DNA of 39,718 bases, taken from contig JAXDJR010000054.1 in NCBI GenBank assembly GCA_034667545.1, positions 1 to 39,718 of the forward strand, written 5' to 3'. Positions 9,454 through 17,315 of this stretch are shown here, piece after piece (positions within the stretch are counted from its first letter, which is position 1; each line of letters opens with the position of its first letter). The notes under the pieces are model-generated. The model searched no databases. It worked only from the letters and a program-made list of their open reading frames with translations, and had not been told where the DNA came from. Both the position numbers and the translations under genes were made by a program. Source of the stretch: DATAPE01 sp034667545 (GTDB taxonomy: Bacteria; Actinomycetota; CADDZG01; WHSQ01).

Positions 9454-10393
9454 CGAGAGTCGCTCCGCCTTAAAGAGGAAGGGTCGCTCGGCGAGCAGGG
9501 GCGGTGTCTGGTATCCCCGCTGGTTCTGGCCCTCGTTCGCAGCGCCGGGGATCTTGTGGCTTGCCTTCTTCTTCCTACTGCCCTTCTATGTTGTCTTATC
9601 CATCGCCTTTGGGACGATCGATCCGATCTTTCGCAGTGCGTTGCCGGTCTACGAGCCCTGGTACTGGACGGGGCTACATTTCTCTGAGACGTTCGCCAAG
9701 ATCTTTGGACCTAACGCCTTCTTCCAGCCGGCGATTTTCCGGACGATCTTCTATGTCCTCGTAGCGAGTCTGCTCTGCGTGATCATCGGCTATTCGGTTG
9801 CGTACTTCGTCGCGCGTTATGGCGGTCGCCGCAAGACACTCATGCTCGTACTGTTGATCAGCCCCTTCTGGATCAGCTATCTCATGAGGATGCTGGCATG
9901 GGTGAACCTGTTGCAGAACCAGGGATACGTCAACGACGTGCTTACCTTTCTGCATCTCACCGCGCACCCGGTGCAGTGGTTAGAGGGCAAGCCCATCACG
10001 ATCATCCTGGGCTTGGTGTACGGATACATCCCCTACATGATTCTGCCGTTGTATGCATTCCTCGATCGCATCGACCAAAGCCTGCTAGAGGCAGGCAGGG
10101 ATCTGGGGGCAAGCCCGGTTCAGACCTTCCTGCGGGTCACATTGCCCCTGTCGAAACCGGCGATCCTCGCGGGGATCGTCATCGTGTCTCTGCCGATGTT
10201 CGGCGACTATTACACGAACAATCTGCTGTCGAATTCGCCCAAGACAACGATGTTCGGGAACATCGTCGACGACGCCGTGGGATCCACCGGCCAGGGCCCT
10301 GAGGCAGCCGTGCTCGTTGTCATCCTCATGGTGTTCCTGGTCGTGCCCATGATCTATTACCTGCGCAGCACCGCGCGCTCGATGACGTCGTGA
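9440..10393 (+). CDS. ABC transporter permease, PotB-like
   Basis: The start is taken as GTG 9440, with GGAGGAG 10 bases upstream inside the end of the binding-protein gene. This gives 317 residues, usual for PotB/PotH. A basic N-terminal tail is followed by about six membrane segments, the first near residues 30-52 (GILWLAFFFLLPFYVVL). The cytoplasmic EAA loop that docks on the ATPase is seen as EAGRDLGASPVQTFLRVTLP. It forms the membrane channel of the polyamine-type importer together with the next gene, which starts inside its stop codon (GTGA overlap at 10390). The matching ATPase gene is not downstream but is encoded convergently on the other strand at 11317-12429. Confidence 0.93.
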   Translation: MLRRSESRSALKRKGRSASRGGVWYPRWFWPSFAAPGILWLAFFFLLPFYVVLSIAFGTIDPIFRSALPVYEPWYWTGLHFSETFAKIFGPNAFFQPAIFRTIFYVLVASLLCVIIGYSVAYFVARYGGRRKTLMLVLLISPFWISYLMRMLAWVNLLQNQGYVNDVLTFLHLTAHPVQWLEGKPITIILGLVYGYIPYMILPLYAFLDRIDQSLLEAGRDLGASPVQTFLRVTLPLSKPAILAGIVIVSLPMFGDYYTNNLLSNSPKTTMFGNIVDDAVGSTGQGPEAAVLVVILMVFLVVPMIYYLRSTARSMTS

Positions 10394-11313
10394 GCACGGC
10401 TCTCGCAGAGCAATCGCGAACCTCGGAGCGGAGCAAGCTCCCCACCGGCCGGCTCAGGGGATGGTTAAAGGATCCATGGCGCAAGCCGCGCTTCCTGGAG
10501 GCCATAACGTGGGCCTATCTGGCGTGGTCACTGGTTCCGGTGCTTATCGCTGTCATGATCTCGTTCAACTCCGGACGCTCGCGCAGCGCTCTCCAGGGGC
10601 TCTCGTTTCGCTGGTGGTGGGGTGACCCGACGGACTCGTTGTGGCACGACCCAGAGTTGCACGCCGCCATCTTTCAAACCCTGCGACTTTCCATCACCAC
10701 GATGCTGATCGCGGTCCCCCTGGGTGTCCTCTTCGCCGTTGGATTGGATCGCTGGCGCGGGCGAGTTGCCACAGGAGCAAACTTCTTCATGCTGCTCTCT
10801 TTCGTGATGCCCGAAATCATCATCGGCATCGCGATGTTCTTCGTCCTGACCTATCTGTTGAAGTTCGTCTTACTGGGCACGATGGCCCAGTTGATAGGAC
10901 TGATCACCTATCAGATCTCCTATCCCGTCATCATCGTGCGAGCGCGCCTTCTTTCCATCGGCAAGGAGTATGAAGAAGCTGCCATGGACCTCGGCGCGTC
11001 GCCGACCCAGGCCATCAGACGCGTTCTTCTTCCCCTCCTTTACCCCGCGATCCTCGTCAGCTTCGCTCTGGTATTCGCAGACTCGATCGATGACTTCGTG
11101 ACGGTGCGCTATCTGTCGGGCCCTGCATCGAGCGAGCCCCTCGCGGTCAAGATCTATAACTCCTCGCGCGGCTCGCCCACACCTGCGATCAACGCGGCCG
11201 TAAGTCTCATGTTGATCCTGACTCTCACCGCGATCACGATCGGATTCCTGATCTATCGCAGGCTCACGAAAGACCAGCGCGGGACGGCCATCGATTTCGC
11301 CACCCAGATCTGA
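10390..11313 (+). CDS. ABC transporter permease, PotC-like
   Basis: This 307-residue membrane protein is the second channel subunit of the importer. Six hydrophobic segments can be followed, starting about residue 38 (WAYLAWSLVPVLIAVMISF). The SFNSGRSRS motif after the first helix is common in PotC/PotI. The EAA loop is EEAAMDLGASPTQAIRRVLLP, and DSIDDFVTVRYLSGP further on is another family hallmark. The GTG start overlaps the potB-like stop by 4 bp. The stop lies only 3 bp from the stop of the convergent ATPase gene, leaving no room for an intergenic terminator. Confidence 0.93.
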   Translation: MSTALAEQSRTSERSKLPTGRLRGWLKDPWRKPRFLEAITWAYLAWSLVPVLIAVMISFNSGRSRSALQGLSFRWWWGDPTDSLWHDPELHAAIFQTLRLSITTMLIAVPLGVLFAVGLDRWRGRVATGANFFMLLSFVMPEIIIGIAMFFVLTYLLKFVLLGTMAQLIGLITYQISYPVIIVRARLLSIGKEYEEAAMDLGASPTQAIRRVLLPLLYPAILVSFALVFADSIDDFVTVRYLSGPASSEPLAVKIYNSSRGSPTPAINAAVSLMLILTLTAITIGFLIYRRLTKDQRGTAIDFATQI

Positions 11314-11316
11314 GCC

Positions 11317-12429
11317 CTAGCCCGGCGGCTGCGGCGTGGCGTTACCGGCTGATGCTTGGGGAGCAAGAACACGCAGGGAGTCTGGAGGGAGGTGCACCGA
11401 CACGGGACTCCCCTGGTCGTAGGCCGTCACCGAAGCACCGGTAGGCAGCATCGCCTGCAGCGAGACTCCCGTAAGAAGCCTGATCATCAACTGCGTGCTG
11501 GCTCCGACGTAGACCACGCGCTCCACCATGCCCGGAACGTGGTTGCCGCCCTCGCTACCGTGCGGCTGCACATCCACTTTCTCCGGCCGGATCACCAGCA
11601 GCACATCACCGGTGGCAGCGACATCTCCGTCCCATGCCTCGAGCTCGAGGTCACCGCAGCGCACCACGCACCCGCGGCCCCCGTTCCGTCCCATCGCCCG
11701 CCCCGTCATCAGGTTGGAGGTGCCAATGAAGTCCGCGACATAGGCAGTCAAAGGCTCTTCGTAGATGTTCTGAGGCGAGCCAACCTGTTCGATGCGTCCG
11801 TCGGACATGACCGCCATCCGGTCGGACATCGTCAAGGCTTCTTCTTGATCGTGAGTCACATAGATGAACGTGATGCCGAGGTTCTCCTGCAGCCCCTTCA
11901 GTTCGAGCTGCAGAGCCTTTCGCAGCTTAGCGTCCAGAGCCCCCAATGGCTCGTCCAGTAGGAGCACCGCCGGGTCCAGCACGAGAGCGCGCGCGAGCGC
12001 GACCCGTTGCTGCTGACCGCCGGACAGCTGCGAGGGCTTGCGCTTCTCCATTCCTTCCAAACGAACACGGGCCAAAGCTTCGTGCACCGCTTCCTTTGGG
12101 GGCCGCGCGGATTGCTTGTAGCGAAGACCGAAGGCCACATTGTCGAACACGTTCAGGTGGGGAAAGAGCGCATAACTCTGAAACACGGTGTTCACGTGGC
12201 GTTTGTGCGGTGGCGTTTGCACCATGTCGACCCCGTCCAACAGGATCTGGCCCTCGGTAGGTCTTTCGAATCCTGCAATCATGCGAAGGGTGGTCGTCTT
12301 CCCACAGCCGGAGGGGCCCAGCAACGAGAAGAACTCGCCGGGACGGATCTTCACGCCGATGTGATCGACCGCTACGACGTCATCGAACGCCTTGACGAGC
12401 TCGACTAGCTCGACCTCTCCGGTGGGCAT
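11317..12429 (-). CDS. Polyamine-type ABC transporter ATP-binding protein (PotA-like)
   Basis: The start is placed at ATG 12429, one base after the aminotransferase stop. A longer frame would run into that gene. The 370-residue product has Walker A GPSGCGKTT (38-46), Q-loop FQSYALFPH (83-91), signature LSGGQQQRVALARAL (135-149), Walker B VLLLDEP (155-161) and the H-loop YVTHDQEEALTMSDR, then a C-terminal TOBE regulatory domain (about 290-350). It is the likely motor for the PotD-PotB-PotC importer but lies on the opposite strand, as the last gene of the Rieske-dehydrogenase-aminotransferase operon. This placement ties import energy to the catabolic enzymes' transcription. No other ATPase for these permeases is present nearby. 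Confidence 0.94.
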   Translation of the reverse strand: MPTGEVELVELVKAFDDVVAVDHIGVKIRPGEFFSLLGPSGCGKTTTLRMIAGFERPTEGQILLDGVDMVQTPPHKRHVNTVFQSYALFPHLNVFDNVAFGLRYKQSARPPKEAVHEALARVRLEGMEKRKPSQLSGGQQQRVALARALVLDPAVLLLDEPLGALDAKLRKALQLELKGLQENLGITFIYVTHDQEEALTMSDRMAVMSDGRIEQVGSPQNIYEEPLTAYVADFIGTSNLMTGRAMGRNGGRGCVVRCGDLELEAWDGDVAATGDVLLVIRPEKVDVQPHGSEGGNHVPGMVERVVYVGASTQLMIRLLTGVSLQAMLPTGASVTAYDQGSPVSVHLPPDSLRVLAPQASAGNATPQPPG

Positions 12430-12430
12430 A

Positions 12431-13804
12431 TCAGGAACGAAGCGCCTCGGCGAACGTTGCGAAATTCCGCAGGAATCTCTCCACATCTTCCGGCTGATGC
12501 TGGACCGACATCATCCACTGCTCGCTCTTGCCCCACGGCGGAAGGAAGACACCACCAGCGTGTTGGAACAGCCAGTGGCAGTGGCTGTAGCGATCGTCGA
12601 CTTCCAGGAAGTCGCGATAGTTGCGTACTCGCGTCGGCGAGAACACAACACAACCTTTGGCGCCAAAGGCAACGACGTACGCCGGCAACTCGAACTCGGA
12701 GATGATCTTCTTGCATCCATCGACCATGAGCTGCTGCAGTCGCTCGAAGTGCTCGTAGGCCGCCGCGTCCAATGCAACGGTCAGCGCCGCGCGTGCGGCC
12801 GCCATCGTCAGAGGGTTCCCGTTGAAGGTACCGACCTGCTCGTAATCCCCCGTGGCGATGGCTTCCATCACCTCGCGCGTGCCTCCGATCGCCCCACAGG
12901 GCAAGCCGCCTCCCATGGCCTTGGCGAGACAGACGATGTCCGGCGTAACGCCGTAACGCTCGATCGCACCGCCGGCCGCCGTGGTGATCCCGGTCTTGAC
13001 CTCGTCGAACGCCAGCAGGGCCCCGTGCTGCCGGGTCAGGTCACGAACGCCCTGAAGGTACCCCTCATCCGGCGGGATGATGCCCGCGTTCATCATGATC
13101 GGTTCGCAGATCATGCCCGCGACCTCGCCGGGGTGCTCTTCGAGCGTTCGTTGCAGCGCAGCGAGATCATTGAACGGCACGATCAGAGTGAGGTCCGTCA
13201 GCGCTGAGGGGATCCCCGCACTGGCCGGAGCACTGTTGGGGCGATCGGCGGGACCGATCTCGGGTGGCTCCTGGTAGACAGACACCTGGACCGAGTCGTG
13301 ATGCCCGTGATAGGTCCCCTCGACCTTGATGATCAGGTCTCTGCCCGTTACCGCTCGCATGAGATGGACCGCGTCCATCGTGGCTTCCGTCCCGGAGTTG
13401 CTGAAGCGCCACAGCGGTAGCCCGAAACGCCGGGCGAGCTCTTGGGCCACGACGATGACATCTTCGGTGGGCTGCGCGAAATGGGATCCCTGCTGGATCC
13501 GGCGGGAGACGGCATCCACGATGGCGGGATGGTTGTGCCCGACCGCCATTACCCCGTAGCCACCGTGCATGTCGACGAATTCGTTGCCGTCGACGTCGAA
13601 GACTTTCGAGCCCGAGCCGTAACTAAGCCAGATCGTCGCTGGCCTCGAGATCTGCCAGTTCGACGTCACTCCCCCGGCCAGAAACTCCCGTGCTCTCTCT
13701 TGCGTCGCCGCCGACTTCTGCTGACGTTCGATGAAGCCTGCTTCTTGCTCGGCGATGAGCTCATCCAACTTCGTCTCCTGCTGCGTGATCTCTGTTACTG
13801 CCAT
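12431..13804 (-). CDS. Class III PLP-dependent aminotransferase (glutamate-1-semialdehyde aminomutase-like)
   Basis: This 457-residue enzyme belongs to the class III aminotransferases, which move terminal amino groups of diamines, omega-amino acids or glutamate-1-semialdehyde. Visible motifs are NSGTEATMDAVHLMRA for cofactor phosphate binding (136-151), YHGHHD (165-170), FDEVKTG with Asp267 that contacts the PLP ring nitrogen, and AKAMGGGLPCGAIGG with the Schiff-base Lys295. The GGGLP form of the lysine motif is closer to HemL-like members than to putrescine aminotransferase, but no heme genes are nearby, so a catabolic role is favoured. An extra N-terminal helix of about 40 charged residues precedes the fold. 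It is in one operon with the Rieske oxygenase, dehydrogenase 2 (7 bp gap) and PotA (1 bp gap). Confidence 0.9.
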   Translation of the reverse strand: MAVTEITQQETKLDELIAEQEAGFIERQQKSAATQERAREFLAGGVTSNWQISRPATIWLSYGSGSKVFDVDGNEFVDMHGGYGVMAVGHNHPAIVDAVSRRIQQGSHFAQPTEDVIVVAQELARRFGLPLWRFSNSGTEATMDAVHLMRAVTGRDLIIKVEGTYHGHHDSVQVSVYQEPPEIGPADRPNSAPASAGIPSALTDLTLIVPFNDLAALQRTLEEHPGEVAGMICEPIMMNAGIIPPDEGYLQGVRDLTRQHGALLAFDEVKTGITTAAGGAIERYGVTPDIVCLAKAMGGGLPCGAIGGTREVMEAIATGDYEQVGTFNGNPLTMAAARAALTVALDAAAYEHFERLQQLMVDGCKKIISEFELPAYVVAFGAKGCVVFSPTRVRNYRDFLEVDDRYSHCHWLFQHAGGVFLPPWGKSEQWMMSVQHQPEDVERFLRNFATFAEALRS

Positions 13805-13811
13805 CGCTGCA

Positions 13812-14993
13812 TCACTCCATTCCTATCAACGTCTTCGTTCCGCGCTTGAATAACTGGTCGGCGATGATCACGCGCTGTATCTCGGACGTGCCCTCCCAGA
13901 TCCTGTCAACGCGCAGCTCCCTGTAGAACCTCTCGGCGACGTTCTCGCGCATATAGCCGCGCCCCCCGAAGATCTGCACGGCTCGGTCTGCGACCCGGTT
14001 CGCCATCTCCGAGGCGTAAAGCTTGACCATCGAACATCGGGCATGCTCGATCTTCGTATCCAACCCCTCGTCGATGCTTTGGGCAAGCAAGTAAGTCATC
14101 GCTCTGGCCGCCCACAGCTCGGTGACACAGTCCGCGAGCATGAATTGGATCGCTTGATACTCCGAGATCGGCTTGCCATAGGCTTGGCGCTGTTTGGCAA
14201 AGGCCGCCGCTTCATCCGTGAGCCGCTCGGCAGCTCCACAACAACGCGCGGCAATCATGAGCCGCTCGTAACGGAACCACTCGAAGACGAAAGACATGCC
14301 GTCTCCCTCGCCGCCAACCATGTTGGCCACCGGAACTCTGACGTCCTCGAAGGCGATCACGGGATGGTGCGCGGCGTAGGTATGGCTGTACAGGGGCGTG
14401 CGCACGACGCGGACCCCAGGTGTTTCCAGATCAACGATGAACATCGCATGCTGGCCCGCGTGGGGGCCGGTGGTGAGCTTCGCCTGGAAGAACGCGTGGT
14501 CCGCATGGTTTGCCGACGTGACGTGCCACTTGACGCCGTTAAGGACATACGCGTCGCCGTCCCTGCGCGCAGTGGCAGCGATCGCGTCGACGTCGGACCC
14601 CGCGTCCTCTTCGGAGATCGCATAGCACTCCGTGCGCTGTCCTCGAATGGTCGGCACCACCCAGGTCTTCATCTGGAAATCGGTCGCCACTTTGGGAAGC
14701 CACCCGGCGGGAGTCTCCACAACCCATCCCAGCGCGTTCGTGACTCTGCCGATCTGTTCCGACACGAGTACCTGCTGAAAGAGCGAAAGACCGCCGCCCC
14801 CCAGATCCGCGGGCATATTCATCGCTGTAAGCCCCAGCTCTCGCGCGTGGCGACGGTGACGCTCCTTGACCTCGACCGGGAGCTTTCCTTCGTTCATCTC
14901 GGCTTGCTCCTCGAACGGGATCAGCTCGGCATCCACGAAAGCGCGCGCGCGTTCCTGGACCTCCAGATCGGCGCCGGCTACGCGCAGACTCAT
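13812..14993 (-). CDS. Acyl-CoA dehydrogenase (paralogue 2)
   Basis: The start is ATG 14993, overlapping the Rieske stop by 4 bp (ATGA). A longer frame upstream reads unlike the family. The 393-residue protein shows the acyl-CoA dehydrogenase layout: helical N-terminus with LSLFQQVLVSEQIG, central YAISEEDAGSDVDAI flavin motif, and C-terminal IWEGTSEIQR with catalytic-type Glu367. It is clearly related to dehydrogenase 1 at 2447-3619, both in length and in the final RVDRIWEGTSEIQRVII block. Two paralogues under one presumed regulator suggest either two successive desaturation steps or a heteromeric enzyme, as known for some actinobacterial steroid-degrading dehydrogenases. That link is inference. 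Confidence 0.93.
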   Translation of the reverse strand: MSLRVAGADLEVQERARAFVDAELIPFEEQAEMNEGKLPVEVKERHRRHARELGLTAMNMPADLGGGGLSLFQQVLVSEQIGRVTNALGWVVETPAGWLPKVATDFQMKTWVVPTIRGQRTECYAISEEDAGSDVDAIAATARRDGDAYVLNGVKWHVTSANHADHAFFQAKLTTGPHAGQHAMFIVDLETPGVRVVRTPLYSHTYAAHHPVIAFEDVRVPVANMVGGEGDGMSFVFEWFRYERLMIAARCCGAAERLTDEAAAFAKQRQAYGKPISEYQAIQFMLADCVTELWAARAMTYLLAQSIDEGLDTKIEHARCSMVKLYASEMANRVADRAVQIFGGRGYMRENVAERFYRELRVDRIWEGTSEIQRVIIADQLFKRGTKTLIGME

Positions 14994-16177
14994 AAGAGGC
15001 CGGAAACGAGATCCCCCGCGGGCACCACTGCGCTCTCGAGGTATCCCGCCGCGACCATCGCGATGAACTGGTGCGTCGTGCCTTCGACCATCGAGAGCGG
15101 TCCCTGGCGGTACGCGCGAGACGCCGTTCCACGTTGAACTGACTCGCACGCACCCCAGTCCTCGCGATTCGTAACGTCCCAGAAGTCGACCGCGTAGGAG
15201 GGGTCGAAGCCCTCAGTGGCTACTTCCGGGGCAAACAGCCACTCACATTCGAGGCGCGTTCTATCGGGCCCCAGAGGCTCCAAGCGGTGGGTCATGACGT
15301 AGTCAGGGTGGAGGCTGATCAGCAGGTTGGGCCATAGGCTGTAGTAGTAGACCCTGCGGCTCTTGCCGGCATCCAGACCCCGCAGGATCTTGCCGCCGCT
15401 CTCCCCCGTCATCGACATGGTGACGGCGTGCTCGAAGAGATCCATCGAACCACCGGCCCAGGCGCCGTCCGAAGGATCGTCGGTGCCGCTGTCCGGAGAG
15501 GTCACCCGGCAGAGCTCGGGGTGGATCTGGGGGCAGTGGTAGCACTCGTGGTAGTTCTCGGTCACGATCTTCCAGTTAGCCTCGACCAGGTAGTCATGGC
15601 GCGCCACGGTGACGAGCCGGCCGCACTCGTGATCCTTCGTTAATCCATCCAGGCTTCCGGCGTGACCGGAGAAGTCCGGGGCGTCTCCCGAAGCGTTGAC
15701 GAAGACCCACCCGTTCCATTCCTGCACCCTCAGGGGGGTCAAGGAGAAGGCGGCCGCATCGAATCCGGGAATCTCGCTGTAGCGGGGGGCTCCCTTCAAG
15801 CTGCCGTCGAGTCCGTAGACCCACCCGTGGTAGGGGCACTTTATAGCGCGGGCGTTAGCGCAGGTGCCGGTCTCGAGGAGCTCATGGCCCCGATGCCTGC
15901 AGACATTGAAGAAGGCGTTGATCTCCGCGCCGTCCCGAACGACAAGCACGGTTTCGGACCCCACCCGGATCGCCTTGTGGTCGCCCGTTGCGGGCAAGTC
16001 CGAGCTGCGTCCGAGGCAGACCCACGACGACTCGAAGAACGTGTCCTGCTCCCACTCGAAGACGCCCGGGTCGTTGTACGCAAGGCCGGGAAGGGTCTGA
16101 GCTTCCCCCAGCGGGGCCAAACAAAGGCGAAGAGCACCTCGGTCCAAGACCCCAAGCCGGTCGCGCTGCGTGTCCAT
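14990..16177 (-). CDS. Rieske non-heme iron oxygenase, alpha subunit (quaternary-amine type)
   Basis: I choose ATG 16177 because AGGGG lies 6 bases before it. An ATG 6 bp further upstream (16183) would touch that site. The 395-residue product has a Rieske [2Fe-2S] site CRHRGH...CPYHGW (Cys93, His95, Cys114, His117) and a catalytic iron site within NYHECYHCPQIHP (His214, His219). The residue bridging the two metal centres is Glu (ECYH) instead of the Asp found in aromatic dioxygenases. Glu here is known from carnitine and betaine oxygenases (CntA, GbcA, Stc2-like). I therefore infer oxidative N-dealkylation or C-hydroxylation of an amine. No reductase or ferredoxin partner gene is in the window. 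It is first in its operon, with a TetR-type palindrome (16220-16235) just upstream. Confidence 0.92.
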   Translation of the reverse strand: MDTQRDRLGVLDRGALRLCLAPLGEAQTLPGLAYNDPGVFEWEQDTFFESSWVCLGRSSDLPATGDHKAIRVGSETVLVVRDGAEINAFFNVCRHRGHELLETGTCANARAIKCPYHGWVYGLDGSLKGAPRYSEIPGFDAAAFSLTPLRVQEWNGWVFVNASGDAPDFSGHAGSLDGLTKDHECGRLVTVARHDYLVEANWKIVTENYHECYHCPQIHPELCRVTSPDSGTDDPSDGAWAGGSMDLFEHAVTMSMTGESGGKILRGLDAGKSRRVYYYSLWPNLLISLHPDYVMTHRLEPLGPDRTRLECEWLFAPEVATEGFDPSYAVDFWDVTNREDWGACESVQRGTASRAYRQGPLSMVEGTTHQFIAMVAAGYLESAVVPAGDLVSGLL

Positions 16178-16219
16178 GGCCATCCCCTGGATCGCGTTCC
16201 TGATGAGCTGCCAATATAA

Positions 16220-16235
16220 CTGAACGGTCCGTCAA
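16220..16235. promoter_or_regulatory. Putative TetR operator, site C
   Basis: Read on the minus strand the site is TTGACGGACCGTTCAG, with an ACGG-A-CCGT core, followed at once by TTATATT, a plausible -10 region for the Rieske operon. It shares TTGACG-N6-TCAGTT exactly with site A. It lies 43 bp upstream of the Rieske start and also upstream of the divergent SnoaL-like gene. Confidence 0.55.
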
Positions 16236-16283
16236 CAACGGGGCCGTATTCGCTGCCAGCTAGCCGTCGATCAGAATCGGCCT

Positions 16284-16685
16284 ATGGATACCGACGCAAC
16301 GAAGGCACGAGTCCAGCGATGGATAAGGGCTTACGAGGAGGCCTGGAGATCGCCGGGGACCGCAGCAGTGGAAGGGCTCTTCACCGAGGCCGCCACTTAC
16401 CAACACTCTCCCTACGGGTCCCCGCTCCAAGGTCTCTCTGCCATCAAAGAGATGTGGGAGGCCGAGCGAGCAGGACCAGACGAGGCGTTCACGATGTCCA
16501 GTCGCTTGGTAGCCGTCGATGACGACACTGCCGTTGTCCGCGTCGAGGTCATCTACGGAAGACCTCCCACGGAGGAGTACCGAGACCTGTGGATCATCCG
16601 ATTCGCTGCAGACGGTCGGTGTGAAAGCTACGAGGAGTGGCCATTCTGGCCGGAGCACGGCCGCAGCCCATCCGGCTCCGCGTGA
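16284..16685 (+). CDS. SnoaL-like/NTF2-fold protein
   Basis: This 133-residue protein fits the small cone-shaped NTF2/SnoaL fold. A first helix (RVQRWIRAYEEAWRS) leads into LFTEAATYQHSPYG, the typical segment lining the pocket, then strands DTAVVRVEVIYG and YRDLWIIRF. Family members include isomerases, hydrolases and ligand binders, so function cannot be assigned. The ATG has no ribosome site, but CAGAAT lies 6 bases before it, suggesting a leaderless transcript. It is divergent from the Rieske operon, 106 bp away, with site C between them. Confidence 0.85.
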   Translation: MDTDATKARVQRWIRAYEEAWRSPGTAAVEGLFTEAATYQHSPYGSPLQGLSAIKEMWEAERAGPDEAFTMSSRLVAVDDDTAVVRVEVIYGRPPTEEYRDLWIIRFAADGRCESYEEWPFWPEHGRSPSGSA

Positions 16686-16721
16686 GGCGCATCGGGCCGA
16701 CGCCTTCTACTGGCGCCCCTC

Positions 16722-16739
16722 CGCTCGCTTCGCTCGCTC
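16722..16739. repeat. Short tandem repeat CGCTCGCTT/CGCTCGCTC between convergent genes
   Basis: Two near-identical 9-base units lie head to tail, followed by a small CTTCG...CGAAG stem (16729-16745). It sits between the SnoaL-like and cupin stops. It may act as a weak terminator. There is no T-run. Confidence 0.35.
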
Positions 16740-16762
16740 CGAAGGGTGCTCGGGACCAAACC

Positions 16763-17095
16763 CTAGGTCGTTTCTGTTTCGGCGGGCGCGAATAGGACTA
16801 GAACTTCTAGGTCTTTGGTTATGTCCTGGAAGTGGTGGTCGACGTTCTTGGCTACGAAGATGAGGGCGCCCGGTTCTACTTGCTGGATGTTGTCGTCGAT
16901 GTTGATCGAGGCTTTGCCTTTTATCACGTAGTAGATCTCGTCCTCATTGTGGGGGGTTTGCGGGTCGGTGGCGCCGGCGGGTAGTGCGTACAGGCCCGCG
17001 CTCATCGAGTCGACTCTCAGGAACTCGAAGTAGAGATCGTTCTCCGCGATCAATCTTTCTCGCAGCTCTTCGAGCGGATACACGCGACCTTTCAT
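16763..17095 (-). CDS. Small cupin-domain protein
   Basis: From ATG 17095 the product has 110 residues and reads as a single cupin barrel: PHNEDEIYYVIKGKASI supplies the first metal-binding motif (His and Glu), then VEPGALIFVAKNVDHHF the second. Cupins of this size bind metals and may be sensors, isomerases or dioxygenases. The substrate is not evident. There is no ribosome site. TAGCAT lies 8 bases before the ATG, so the mRNA may be leaderless. The last 20 codons use CTA, ATA and AAA more than neighbouring genes. An upstream GTG frame to 17179 lacks similarity to the fold and was not used. Confidence 0.85.
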   Translation of the reverse strand: MKGRVYPLEELRERLIAENDLYFEFLRVDSMSAGLYALPAGATDPQTPHNEDEIYYVIKGKASINIDDNIQQVEPGALIFVAKNVDHHFQDITKDLEVLVLFAPAETETT

Positions 17096-17273
17096 CGCGG
17101 GGGATGCTACCCGCACTCGTCGCGGCAGAATGCGTGAATGGAGGGCATCCTCAGACTGAGAGCGTGGTTTTACGCGCATCAGAGGTTGGAAGGGCCTGCT
17201 CGCTCACTGCACCGGCGCTGGACGCGGTTATCGCGGTGTACGCAACCCCACCGCCGCGTTGGCTCTATGGGCG

Positions 17274-17289
17274 CGAACGAAGTCGTTCG
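17274..17289. promoter_or_regulatory. Perfect 7-bp inverted repeat upstream of yczE-like gene
   Basis: CGAACGA-AG-TCGTTCG is a perfect palindrome centred 35 bp upstream of the ATG at 17316 and would overlap the -35 region if TAGCGT (17304-17309) is the -10. It looks like a dimeric repressor site. It differs in sequence from sites A-C, so a different regulator is implied. Confidence 0.45.
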
Positions 17290-17315
17290 TAACGGGCACC
17301 GTCTAGCGTGACTGC

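Noticed and set aside
14043..15137. Long plus-strand open frame opposite acyl-CoA dehydrogenase 2
   Set aside because: No motif, no ribosome site, and the minus strand encodes a clear full-length enzyme.
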